Source of the DNA: Morella rubra | Taxonomy: Eukaryota; Streptophyta; Magnoliopsida; Fagales; Myricaceae | Assembly (NCBI GenBank): GCA_003952965.2 | Contig: CM025850.1 | Location: forward strand, 26,169,797 to 26,233,796 | Length of the DNA stretch: 64,000 bases | Reading direction: 5' to 3' | Part shown: one piece after another, positions 11,100 to 22,613 of the stretch | Layout of the letters: each line of letters starts with the position of its first letter | How positions within the stretch are numbered: position 1 is the first letter of the stretch | Program-made: the position numbers and the translations under genes | The notes under the pieces: model-generated | Told to the model about the DNA's origin: nothing | Database searches by the model: none | The model's input: only the letters and a program-made list of their open reading frames with translations

Positions 11100-12035
11100 A
11101 CTACGAATACATTCTAAAAAAGCTCGTCTAGTGTGGTTATCTCTACTCTCAAGGCTGCCTGGAGCTTCATTCGAGAGTTTGTGATAGAAGAGCTGGAACC
11201 CAATATCTTTCTCTTTCAATTCTCAAAGCAAGAATACTAGGAGCAGGTTTTGGCTATCACCCCCTGTAACATCCGTGGCAACATCATGGTTATTAAACCG
11301 TGGTTCTATGAGCTTACTATTTCGGAAGTGGATTTTCACTCAGAAGCAATGTGGATCTAGGTGCATGGCTTCCCTTGGAATCGCATTAGTGAGAATGCTG
11401 TCTAGTTCATTGGTTTAAATTGGGTAAACTCTTAGATATTGATAAATGGGAGTATCGTAACCAAGATAGAAAACCATTTCTCCGCATTCAGGTGGAACTT
11501 GATCTTAAGAAGCCACTAGTGGGAGGGTTCCCGATTCCTTGTAAACAATTTCAGCCTCTTTGGGTACAATTTTGGTATGAAAAATTGGATGATTTTGTTA
11601 TGGTTGTGGGATGATTGGCCATACACAAAAGCTTTGCCCCCTTGCCTTTACTAGCTCAATTTCTATGGGCATAGGGTCGTTTATGCAGGTTGATCCAACT
11701 ACGATGAGGAAGACGTCTGTGTTAAAAGAACTTTTTTCTCCGGCCTCTTTGCATGGTATTCAGTCTCATGCCATTACGTTAGTTAATGCTACACTAGACA
11801 AGGACGTTGTTCATCCTATGTTGGGTTTTGTGTCTTTGTTAAAAAGACATGTTGCGGATGCCCTAGTGGGGGTTGGTAACATTATGCATAGCCCGACCAA
11901 CATTAATGATGTCTGTTTATCCATGGAGGTTTCATCTCTAACTAACCTTTTGCGGGTTGATAGTGAGGTTGAAGACAAACTTTTGTAGCTCCAAGAATGC
12001 ATGGTTGGGTCTCCGAGATTGTCAATAGGAGGAAC
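11100..12035 (+). pseudogene. LINE ORF1-like fragment (DUF4283 + CCHC), copy A
   Basis: Broken frames read EELEPNIFLF, AITPCNIRGN, VIKPWFYELT, then KLLDIDKWEYRNQDRKPF and PLWVQFWYEKLDDF, the DUF4283 plus linker pattern of plant L1-type ORF1 proteins. The following zinc knuckle keeps only its second half (MIGHTQKLC), because the CYGCG part is altered to MVVG. In-frame stops occur near 11250, 11360 and 11402. It is truncated at 12040 by the tandem duplication junction. The mirror copy is at 21356-22291. Confidence 0.7.
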
Positions 12036-12040
12036 AATCT

Positions 12041-12540
12041 CTTGAAACAACGCTAGTGCTGAAGTTAATCGTTGATTCTTACAAAGGCCTTCCAATAGAA
12101 TAACCTTGGTTTGAAGATCTGAACGTTGCCATAATCTAGCATCTTAAGAAGTAGCTCCAAATCAGACTCAGGTCTCTCCACTCGGCAAAAGAATCGATGA
12201 GGCAACGAGTCTCTATCGAAAGATGTCAAATAACAGAATTATTTCTAATGTTGCCACTCACACCGCTATTATATGTGGGCTTTACTAAGTTGGGAGACAT
12301 GAGGCTGCTTTGGAGCTGCTCCATAAGATGCTAGATTGTGGGTAACATCCATATCTTCAAACATGTGGTATTTGGATTCAAACCACCACAACTCCCTTTG
12401 TCTCATGCATGGAACGTCTCGGTGTTCTATGACCCTTTGTTGGGTAGCCACTAATAACCAACATAACAGCCTACTGATTTGGATTCATAGTTTTTGCTGT
12501 AATTTTTTTTTTATCCTTTTGTACTATGATTTCATTAAGT
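12041..12540 (+). pseudogene. PPR fragments, unit 2 copy
   Basis: Diverged copy of the head-to-head PPR fragments of unit 1. The minus strand at 12041-12095 reads MEGLCKNQRLTSALALFQEI. The plus strand at 12170-12440 reads the NNRIISNV, CGLY, AALELLHKML wording with stops. The mirror copy is at 20851-21350. Confidence 0.6.
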
Positions 12541-13837
12541 TATGTCGGAAATCTTATGTTCAAAATGAAAGATTTAGGTGCTTATTTACCTCGCTCATTA
12601 TACGAGGTTACATATTCAATCTTGATACATAAGTATGATAGCTCAAATCAAGTTTATTATTTTCAACATATCAAATTTGTTATTCATACACATCCATCCT
12701 GAGTGCTTCAATGTTGACCAATGTTCCAAATACGTGGCTACCAGAAGTTATCAATTAATTTCTTTCAACATTTTGGTTGACCAACATTGCTTCAAAGTTG
12801 ACCAACATTGCTTTGTTCTGGTTCATCATGGTCACACAATATACCTCTTCCCTTTTCCTATTCTTTTCACTTGTGATTGAGTTGTGCCAATATTCAACTA
12901 CGAATACATTATGAAAAAGCTCGTCTAGTGTGGTTATCTCTACTCTCAAGGCGGCCTAGAGCTTTATTCGAGAGTTGTGTCAGAAGAGCTGGAACCTAAT
13001 ATCTTTCTCTTTCGATTCTCAAAGCATGAAGACCAAGAGCAGGTTCTGGCTATCACCCTCTGGAACATCTATGGCAACACCATGGTTATTAAACCGTGGT
13101 TCTATAAGCTTACTATTTTGGAAGTGGATTTTCACTCAAAAGCAATGTGGATCCAGTGCATGCCTTCACTTGGAATCGCATTGGTGAGAATGATGTCCAA
13201 TCATTAGGTTTAAACTGGGTAAACTCTTAGAGATTGATAAATGAGAGTATCGTAACCAAGATAGAAAACCATTTTTTCGCATTCGGGTGGAACTTGATCT
13301 TAAGAAGCCATTGGTGGGAGGGTTCCTGATTCCTCGTAAGCAATTTCAACCTCTTTGGGTGCAATTTCGGTATGAAAAAATGGCTAATTTTGTTATGGTT
13401 GTGGGATGATTGGCCATACACAAAAGCTTTGCCGCCTTGCCTCTGCTAGCTTAGTTTCTATGGGCGTGGGGCTGTTTATGCAGGCTGATCCAACTACGAT
13501 GAGGAAGGCGTCTGTGTTAAAGGAACTTTTTTCTCCAACCTTTTTGCATGGTATTCAGTCTCAGGCCATTACGTCAGTTAATGCTACACTAGACAAGGAC
13601 GTTGTTCATCCTATGTTGGGTTCTGTGTCTTTGTTAAAAAGACATGTTGCGGATGCCCTGGTGGGGGCTGGTAACATTATGGATAGCCCAGAAGACATTA
13701 ATGTTGTCTGTTCATCCATGGAGTTTTCTTCTCCACCTAAACTTTTGCAAGTTGATAATGAGGTTGAAGACAAACTTTTGCAGCCCCACGAATGCATGGT
13801 TGGGTCCCTGAGATTGTCAGTAGGAGGAACAATCTTT
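12041..13837 (+). repeat. Segmental tandem duplication, unit 2
   Basis: Diverged copy of unit 1 without the solo LTR. At its end the LINE ORF1 continues naturally into the rest of the LINE, so unit 2 carries the native junction. Units 1 and 2 differ at many positions, so this duplication is older than the palindrome. Mirrored in the right arm at about 19554-21350 (unit 2) and 21351-24639 (unit 1). Confidence 0.78.
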
Positions 13838-14644
13838 TCAGCTTCTCTGTCCAAGCCTGTTGTGATGACTTTTGAGCCTTCAGTTAGCCGCATTTCTTTA
13901 TTGCCTCTAACCTAATGGGAAAGCACTGAGCAGATCTTGGCAGAGCTTAATCAAAAGCCTTTTTTATTGGAGAGTGAGCCATCCTCAGAGGTTAAGGATG
14001 CCAGTGCTTTTGGCGTTGATATGGCTTTTTCAAGCCCTCCTCTTTCCCATATTACCCCTTCTGTTTGGCGGAAGGGCTCCCTTAAGGCCAAAGCCTTGTT
14101 TGGTGGCCCACCTGGTGTTAAAGGCAAGAAGCCTATTACTACGCTTGCAAGCCCAATTATTCACTCCACTCAGATATCGGGTGATGGGTGATGGGCTAGA
14201 GGATGTTGGGCTTGAGTCTCCATTCACTTATCCGTCTCCTTTTCCTAAAGCCCCTTCGAACTCTCTTAGCCCCATTCGGTCAACTCCTAAAATAGAAGGG
14301 TCAGTGCAAGGTATGAAGTCCACGGTTGCAATGTAAAGGAAAAAACTGCAAGTGAGGAAGCAACGGGTAGTCTCTGACATGAAAAAATAACTGATGCTCT
14401 TGCTACAAGTTGAAGATTTTAGACTAGCAAAGTTATCCTCGAATGAATCCAAAATGGCTGAGGAGGCCGGCCTGACCATGCCCTTTCCTTCCCCATGATT
14501 GGAATTTTTTTGGAACTGCCGCAGGCTATGTAAAGCTGCAGCAGTTCGAACTATCCAGAATTTTGTGAGAAATCACACTCCAGATTTTTTGTGCTTGGTT
14601 GAGACCAAGGTTATTGATGTTATTGGTATTTTGAACAATCTTGG

Positions 14645-15020
14645 GGGGTGTTCGTTTTGTAAAAAAACTGTAGGATTTTGGTAAAATTGTGAATATTTAT
14701 GTAGATTAGAGTTTTATAGGTTTTTGTATAAAGGTTAGTGAAAAGTATTAAATTTATAGGTTTTTGTATAAAGGTTAGTGTGAAAAGTATTAAAGATATT
14801 TAATTTTTGTTAGAGTTTCTAAAAAGGTGTAGAGAGAGATTTTGATGTAATTGTTTAATAAAAAAATTATTGGAGTTAGGTGAAAAAATATAGAGAGAAG
14901 ATTTGTTATAATTTTTTTTTGAAAAGTTATTGGAGTTTGTGTGTAAGATTTTGGATATTGGTTTTGCAAATTGTTTTGAATACATTTGTATTCTAGAATA
15001 ATTTTGAAAACGAACATGCC
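14645..15020. mobile_element. MITE inserted in the LINE endonuclease
   Basis: A 376-bp element with imperfect terminal inverted repeats: GGGGTGTTCGTTTT at the left, and GGCATGTTCGTTTT on the opposite strand at the right. It is flanked by CTTGG at 14640-14644 and 15021-15025. It interrupts the LINE endonuclease between the KVIDVIGILNNL and HHPPVGRKRGF segments. An internal tandem pair of about 38 bp (GGTTTTTGTATAAAGGTTAG) lies at about 14718-14793. The TIR wording is hAT-like, but the 5-bp duplication is short for hAT. Confidence 0.65.
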
Positions 15021-16685
15021 CTTGGTTTTTATCATTTTGTGCACCACCCTCCTGTGGGTAGGAAAAGAGGCTTTCTGTTGGCTTGGCGTTTAGAAGTTGT
15101 CTGTGTTAATGCTAATATTATCAGTATTTTAGTGTACTCTGATCCATCTAATAATCCTTGGCTTCTTTCAGGTTTTTATGGCCCCACTGAATGGCACCTC
15201 AAGTAGCACTTTTGGAACTCTCTATTGGATCTCACTCGGGCATTTGTTGGATTGTGGCTTTGCCTCGGTGATTTTAACTATATCTTAAATAGTGATGAAA
15301 AAAAGGAGGCCACCTCTTTGCTTCCTCTTCATTTAATGCTTTTAACAATTTTATGAATGTGTGTGGCTTGATTGATTTGGGTTTTAAGGGAAAAAAATTT
15401 ATTTGGTCAAACAATAGAGATGGTTTGGCTAATATTTGTGAACGATTGGATAGAGTTGTGGCTAATACCGAGTGGCAATCTCTATTTCCCAAGAGTTGGA
15501 TTACTCACTTGATTTGCTCATCTTTGGACCATTCTCTATTCTTTTAGAAACTGATGGGGACACTTTCTCTTATCCCAAACCCTTTCGTTTTGAAGCTATG
15601 TGGATTAGTGATCCTTCTTATGAGTAGGTTATTAAAGAGAGTTGGCTGACTTCATGGATCCCCTGCCTATCGTGTTTGCAAGAAGATCAAAGAGGTCAAA
15701 AATGCTTTAAAAGCGTGGAATAAAAGTCATTTTGGACTTTTGCAAGTATAGATCAAAGCTTTATAGGACCATATTTGTGTTCTTCAAAATGAACTTGCTT
15801 CCTTGGAGACTAGTTCTCAAGAACGGAATTGCAAAATTGCCTTGGTTGAGGAGCTACGTAGGGATGAGAAATTCTGAAGGCTAAAATCTCGTAAAGTGTG
15901 GCTCACTACACATGATCTCAACACTTAGCATTTCCATTTGTCGACCATCATTCGTCGGTGATGAAATGCCATTGAATTTTGTTAAAGATGGAGCAGAATC
16001 TTGGATCTCTTCCCGTGAGGCTATAGGCAGCCATATTATTCAGCATTTTCAGATGTTATTTTCTTCCTCTAATTCGTGTATACTTGATGATCTTGAACAT
16101 TTGATTGTGCTTCAGATTTCAGATGAGGAAAATGCTGTTATTTGCTCAATTCCAACGGATGAGGAAATTTTGGAGGCTATTCGGGATATTGGATCTTATA
16201 AAAGCCCAGGTCCGGATGGTATGACCGGCCTTTTCTTCAAACATTACTGGACCATTGTTGGGCCAGAAGTATGTGCGATGGTAAAACTTTCTTCACTAGA
16301 GGTTTCATGTCCTCTGATGTAAATCACTCTCATATTGTGCTCATTCCTAAGATTGATGGTCCTAGCGTGATAACCCATTTTAGGCCCACTAGCTTATGCA
16401 ATATGACTTAAAAATTAATTGCAAAAATCTTAGCTCGTTGGTTGAGTCTTATTTTGCCACATATTATTTCCTCTTATCAATCGACTTTTGTGCAAGGGAC
16501 AGTTATTCAAGATAATTCTGCTCTTACTCATGAGGTTTTCCACATGTTGCGTAGCAAACGCAAGGGCCGCCATTATATGGCTGTGAGAGCGAATATTGAA
16601 AAAGCCTATGACCGCATGGAATGGGGTCTCATTATTCACGCCCTCAAATGCTTTGGGTTTCGGATCACTTTGATTAATTGGATTC

Positions 16686-16708
16686 ACCAATGCGTCTCTA
16701 CGGTTTCT
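16686..16708. other. 23-bp spacer at the palindrome centre
   Basis: This is the only unpaired sequence between the arms. Read with the left arm it continues the LINE reverse transcriptase frame (INWI, then HQCVSTVS, the usual wording after this point in plant LINEs). It is therefore native LINE sequence belonging to the left copy. At 16709 the sequence turns around and reads back through the LINE. Confidence 0.9.
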
Positions 16709-19700
16709 GAATCCAATTAATCAAAGTGATCCGAAACCCAAAGCATTTGAGGGCGTGAATAATGAGACCCCATTCCATGCGGTCATAGGCTTTTTCAATA
16801 TTCGCTCTCACAGCCATATAATGGCGGCCCTTGCGTTTGCTACGCAACATGTGGAAAACCTCATGAGTAAGAGCAGAATTATCTTGAATAACTGTCCCTT
16901 GCACAAAAGTCGATTGATAAGAGGAAATAATATGTGGCAAAATAAGACTCAACCAACGAGCTAAGATTTTTGCAATTAATTTTTAAGTCATATTGCATAA
17001 GCTAGTGGGCCTAAAATGGGTTATCACGCTAGGACCATCAATCTTAGGAATGAGCACAATATGAGAGTGATTTACATCAGAGGACATGAAACCTCTAGTG
17101 AAGAAAGTTTTACCATCGCACATACTTCTGGCCCAACAATGGTCCAGTAATGTTTGAAGAAAAGGCCGGTCATACCATCCGGACCTGGGCTTTTATAAGA
17201 TCCAATATCCCGAATAGCCTCCAAAATTTCCTCATCCGTTGGAATTGAGCAAATAACAGCATTTTCCTCATCTGAAATCTGAAGCACAATCAAATGTTCA
17301 AGATCATCAAGTATACACGAATTAGAGGAAGAAAATAACATCTGAAAATGCTGAATAATATGGCTGCCTATAGCCTCACGGGAAGAGATCCAAGATTCTG
17401 CTCCATCTTTAACAAAATTCAATGGCATTTCATCACCGACGAATGATGGTCGACAAATGGAAATGCTAAGTGTTGAGATCATGTGTAGTGAGCCACACTT
17501 TACGAGATTTTAGCCTTCAGAATTTCTCATCCCTACGTAGCTCCTCAACCAAGGCAATTTTGCAATTCCGTTCTTGAGAACTAGTCTCCAAGGAAGCAAG
17601 TTCATTTTGAAGAACACAAATATGGTCCTATAAAGCTTTGATCTATACTTGCAAAAGTCCAAAATGACTTTTATTCCACGCTTTTAAAGCATTTTTGACC
17701 TCTTTGATCTTCTTGCAAACACGATAGGCAGGGGATCCATGAAGTCAGCCAACTCTCTTTAATAACCTACTCATAAGAAGGATCACTAATCCACATAGCT
17801 TCAAAACGAAAGGGTTTGGGATAAGAGAAAGTGTCCCCATCAGTTTCTAAAAGAATAGAGAATGGTCCAAAGATGAGCAAATCAAGTGAGTAATCCAACT
17901 CTTGGGAAATAGAGATTGCCACTCGGTATTAGCCACAACTCTATCCAATCGTTCACAAATATTAGCCAAACCATCTCTATTGTTTGACCAAATAAATTTT
18001 TTTCCCTTAAAACCCAAATCAATCAAGCCACACACATTCATAAAATTGTTAAAAGCATTAAATGAAGAGGAAGCAAAGAGGTGGCCTCCTTTTTTTCATC
18101 ACTATTTAAGATATAGTTAAAATCACCGAGGCAAAGCCACAATCCAACAAATGCCCGAGTGAGATCCAATAGAGAGTTCCAAAAGTGCTACTTGAGGTGC
18201 CATTCAGTGGGGCCATAAAAACCTGAAAGAAGCCAAGGATTATTAGATGGATCAGAGTACACTAAAATACTGATAATATTAGCATTAACACAGACAACTT
18301 CTAAACGCCAAGCCAACAGAAAGCCTCTTTTCCTACCCACAGGAGGGTGGTGCACAAAATGATAAAAACCAAGGGCATGTTCGTTTTCAAAATTATTCTA
18401 GAATACAAATGTATTCAAACAATTTGCAAAACCAATATCCAAAATCTTACACACAAACTCCAATAACTTTTCAAAAAAAAATTATAACAAATCTTCTCTC
18501 TATATTTTTTCACCTAACTCCAATAATTTTTTATTAAACAATTACATCAAATCATCTCTCTCTACACCTTTTTAGAAACTCTAACAAAAATTAAATATCT
18601 TTAATACTTTTCACTAACCTTTATACAAAAACCTATAAATTTAATACTTTTCACTAACCTTTATACAAAAACCTATAAAACTCTAATCTACATAAATATT
18701 CACAATTTTACCAAAATCCTACAGTTTTTTACAAAACGAACACCCCCCAAGATTGTTCAAAATACCAATAACATCAATAACCTTGGTCTCAACCAAGCAC
18801 AAAAAATCTGGAGTGTGATTTCTCACAAAATTCTGGATAGTTCGAACTGCTGCAGCTTTACATAGCCTGCGGCAGTTCCAAAAAAATTCCAATCATGGGG
18901 AAGGAAAGGGCATGGTCAGGCCGGCCTCCTCAGCCATTTTGGATTCATTCGAGGATAACTTTGCTAGTCTAAAATCTTCAACTTGTAGCAAGAGCATCAG
19001 TTATTTTTTCATGTCAGAGACTACCCGTTGCTTCCTCACTTGCAGTTTTTTCCTTTACATTGCAACCGTGGACTTCATACCTTGCACTGACCCTTCTATT
19101 TTAGGAGTTGACCGAATGGGGCTAAGAGAGTTCGAAGGGGCTTTAGGAAAAGGAGACGGATAAGTGAATGGAGACTCAAGCCCAACATCCTCTAGCCCAT
19201 CACCCATCACCCGATATCTGAGTGGAGTGAATAATTGGGCTTGCAAGCGTAGTAATAGGCTTCTTGCCTTTAACACCAGGTGGGCCACCAAACAAGGCTT
19301 TGGCCTTAAGGGAGCCCTTCCGCCAAACAGAAGGGGTAATATGGGAAAGAGGAGGGCTTGAAAAAGCCATATCAACGCCAAAAGCACTGGCATCCTTAAC
19401 CTCTGAGGATGGCTCACTCTCCAATAAAAAAGGCTTTTGATTAAGCTCTGCCAAGATCTGCTCAGTGCTTTCCCATTAGGTTAGAGGCAATAAAGAAATG
19501 CGGCTAACTGAAGGCTCAAAAGTCATCACAACAGGCTTGGACAGAGAAGCTGAAAAGATTGTTCCTCCTACTGACAATCTCAGGGACCCAACCATGCATT
19601 CGTGGGGCTGCAAAAGTTTGTCTTCAACCTCATTATCAACTTGCAAAAGTTTAGGTGGAGAAGAAAACTCCATGGATGAACAGACAACATTAATGTCTTC

Positions 19701-20501
19701 TGGGCTATCCATAATGTTACCAGCCCCCACCAGGGCATCCGCAACATGTCTTTTTAACAAAGACACAGAACCCAACATAGGATGAACAACGTCCTTGTCT
19801 AGTGTAGCATTAACTGACGTAATGGCCTGAGACTGAATACCATGCAAAAAGGTTGGAGAAAAAAGTTCCTTTAACACAGACGCCTTCCTCATCGTAGTTG
19901 GATCAGCCTGCATAAACAGCCCCACGCCCATAGAAACTAAGCTAGCAGAGGCAAGGCGGCAAAGCTTTTGTGTATGGCCAATCATCCCACAACCATAACA
20001 AAATTAGCCATTTTTTCATACCGAAATTGCACCCAAAGAGGTTGAAATTGCTTACGAGGAATCAGGAACCCTCCCACCAATGGCTTCTTAAGATCAAGTT
20101 CCACCCGAATGCGAAAAAATGGTTTTCTATCTTGGTTACGATACTCTCATTTATCAATCTCTAAGAGTTTACCCAGTTTAAACCTAATGATTGGACATCA
20201 TTCTCACCAATGCGATTCCAAGTGAAGGCATGCACTGGATCCACATTGCTTTTGAGTGAAAATCCACTTCCAAAATAGTAAGCTTATAGAACCACGGTTT
20301 AATAACCATGGTGTTGCCATAGATGTTCCAGAGGGTGATAGCCAGAACCTGCTCTTGGTCTTCATGCTTTGAGAATCGAAAGAGAAAGATATTAGGTTCC
20401 AGCTCTTCTGACACAACTCTCGAATAAAGCTCTAGGCCGCCTTGAGAGTAGAGATAACCACACTAGACGAGCTTTTTCATAATGTATTCGTAGTTGAATA
20501 T
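16709..20501 (-). mobile_element. LINE copy B, right-arm copy
   Basis: Mirror of 12890-16685. ORF1, endonuclease and RT frames (for example 17072-17482, 17847-18041 and 19476-19985) translate identically to the left arm. The RT is again cut at the palindrome centre. Confidence 0.85.
18374..18746. mobile_element. MITE, right-arm copy
   Basis: A 373-bp mirror of 14645-15020 with the same CCAAG/CTTGG flanks. It differs from its partner by several indels: the CACACTAACC/CACTAACC pair, a T-run length change, and a CAAATCATC/CAAAATC change. Confidence 0.65.
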
Positions 20502-21355
20502 TGGCACAACTCAATCACAAGTGAAAAGAATAGGAAAAGGGAAGAGGTATATTGTGTGACCATGATGAACCAGAACAAAGCAATGTTGGTCAACTTTGAA
20601 GCAATGTTGGTCAACCAAAATGTTGAAAGAAATTAATTGATAACTTCTGGTAGCCACGTATTTGGAACATTGGTCAACATTGAAGCACTCAGGATGGATG
20701 TGTATGAATAACAAATTTGATATGTTGAAAATAATAAACTTGATTTGAGCTATCATACTTATGTATCAAGATTGAATATGTAACCTCGTATAATGAGCGA
20801 GGTAAATAAGCACCTAAATCTTTCATTTTGAACATAAGATTTCCGACATAACTTAATGAAATCATAGTACAAAAGGATAAAAAAAAAATTACAGCAAAAA
20901 CTATGAATCCAAATCAGTAGGCTGTTATGTTGGTTATTAGTGGCTACCCAACAAAGGGTCATAGAACACCGAGACGTTCCATGCATGAGACAAAGGGAGT
21001 TGTGGTGGTTTGAATCCAAATACCACATGTTTGAAGATATGGATGTTACCCACAATCTAGCATCTTATGGAGCAGCTCCAAAGCAGCCTCATGTCTCCCA
21101 ACTTAGTAAAGCCCACATATAATAGCGGTGTGAGTGGCAACATTAGAAATAATTCTGTTATTTGACATCTTTCGATAGAGACTCGTTGCCTCATCGATTC
21201 TTTTGCCGAGTGGAGAGACCTGAGTCTGATTTGGAGCTACTTCTTAAGATGCTAGATTATGGCAACGTTCAGATCTTCAAACCAAGGTTATTCTATTGGA
21301 AGGCCTTTGTAAGAATCAACGATTAACTTCAGCACTAGCGTTGTTTCAAGAGATT

Positions 21356-22291
21356 GTTCCTCCTATTGACAATCTCGGAGACCCAACCATGCATTCTTGG
21401 AGCTACAAAAGTTTGTCTTCAACCTCACTATCAACCCGCAAAAGGTTAGTTAGAGATGAAACCTCCATGGATAAACAGACATCATTAATGTTGGTCGGGC
21501 TATGCATAATGTTACCAACCCCCACTAGGGCATCCGCAACATGTCTTTTTAACAAAGACACAAAACCCAACATAGGATGAACAACGTCCTTGTCTAGTGT
21601 AGCATTAACTAACGTAATGGCATGAGACTGAATACCATGCAAAGAGGCCGGAGAAAAAAGTTCTTTTAACACAGACGTCTTCCTCATCGTAGTTGGATCA
21701 ACCTGCATAAACGACCCTATGCCCATAGAAATTGAGCTAGTAAAGGCAAGGGGGCAAAGCTTTTGTGTATGGCCAATCATCCCACAACCATAACAAAATC
21801 ATCCAATTTTTCATACCAAAATTGTACCCAAAGAGGCTGAAATTGTTTACAAGGAATCGGGAACCCTCCCACTAGTGGCTTCTTAAGATCAAGTTCCACC
21901 TGAATGCGGAGAAATGGTTTTCTATCTTGGTTACGATACTCCCATTTATCAATATCTAAGAGTTTACCCAATTTAAACCAATGAACTAGACAGCATTCTC
22001 ACTAATGCGATTCCAAGGGAAGCCATGCACCTAGATCCACATTGCTTCTGAGTGAAAATCCACTTCCGAAATAGTAAGCTCATAGAACCACGGTTTAATA
22101 ACCATGATGTTGCCACGGATGTTACAGGGGGTGATAGCCAAAACCTGCTCCTAGTATTCTTGCTTTGAGAATTGAAAGAGAAAGATATTGGGTTCCAGCT
22201 CTTCTATCACAAACTCTCGAATGAAGCTCCAGGCAGCCTTGAGAGTAGAGATAACCACACTAGACGAGCTTTTTTAGAATGTATTCGTAGT
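21356..22291 (-). pseudogene. LINE ORF1-like fragment copy A, right-arm copy
   Basis: Mirror of 11100-12035. The frames at 21403-21780 and 21777-21971 translate identically to the left arm. Confidence 0.7.
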
Positions 22292-22613
22292 TGAATATTG
22301 GCACAACTCAATCACAAGTGAAAAGAAGAGGAAAAGGGAAGAGGTATATTGTGTGATCATGATGAAACACTTGGTACAAAACAAAGCCAAGAACCAGCAT
22401 GTTGAAAGAAATTAATTAAAAACTCCCAATAGTCATGTATTTGGAACATTGGTTAGCTTTGAAGCACTCAGGATGGATGTGTATGAATAGCAAATTTGAT
22501 ATGTTGAAAATAATAAACTTAATTTGAGCCAGCATACTTATGTATCAAGACTGAATATGTAACCTTGCATAATGAGTGAGGTAAATAAGCACCTAAATCT
22601 TTCATTTTGAACA

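Larger units (their letters stand above)
8750..12040 (+). repeat. Segmental tandem duplication, unit 1 (PPR fragment + LINE ORF1)
   Basis: Starts CTTGAAACAACGCCAGTG and ends at GGAGGAACAATCT. The same order (PPR fragment, ATGTTCAAAATGAAAG spacer, LINE ORF1) is repeated at 12041-13837. Without the solo LTR, unit 1 is about 1.78 kb, close to the 1.80 kb of unit 2. Unit 1 breaks off inside LINE ORF1, where unit 2 starts. Confidence 0.8.
7361..16685 (+). repeat. Left arm of an 18.7-kb inverted duplication
   Basis: The reverse complement of this arm is found at 16709-26028. Mirrored positions add to 33389 in the outer part, 33391 after the solo LTR, and 33394 after the MITE, so only a few net indel bases separate arms of about 9.3 kb. 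Open frames outside the LTR and MITE are identical in translation between arms. The outer breakpoint is at TTTTGCATCTC (7361). To the left of it the sequence differs completely from the right flank. The arm contains hAT, PPR, solo-LTR, LINE and MITE sequence and no intact host gene. Confidence 0.95.
12890..16708 (+). mobile_element. LINE (L1-type) retrotransposon copy B, 3'-truncated at the palindrome centre
   Basis: Domains in order: ORF1 DUF4283 region at about 12960-13390 (EELEPNIFLFRFSKHEDQEQ, then VIKPWFYKLTILEVDF). A degenerate zinc knuckle (MIGHTQKLC) starts at 13406. A low-complexity ORF1 tail runs to about 14336. An endonuclease start lies at 14497-14640 (WNCRRLCKAAAVRTIQNFVR, then PDFLCLVETKV). 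The endonuclease continues at 15050-15560 (LIDLGFKGKKFIWSNNR, RLDRVVANTEW). The RT N-terminal part runs from 15912 to 16708 (SYKSPGPDGMTGLFFKHYW, FRPTSLCN, ANIEKAYDRMEW). Stops and frameshifts are frequent. The catalytic YADD region, the 3' UTR and any poly-A tail are missing, because the sequence folds back at 16709. Confidence 0.85.

Noticed and set aside
16698-16952. LINE twin-priming as the cause of the inversion
   Set aside because: Twin priming inverts only the 5' part of a LINE copy. Here about 9.3 kb including hAT, PPR and LTR sequence outside the LINE is duplicated in inverse.
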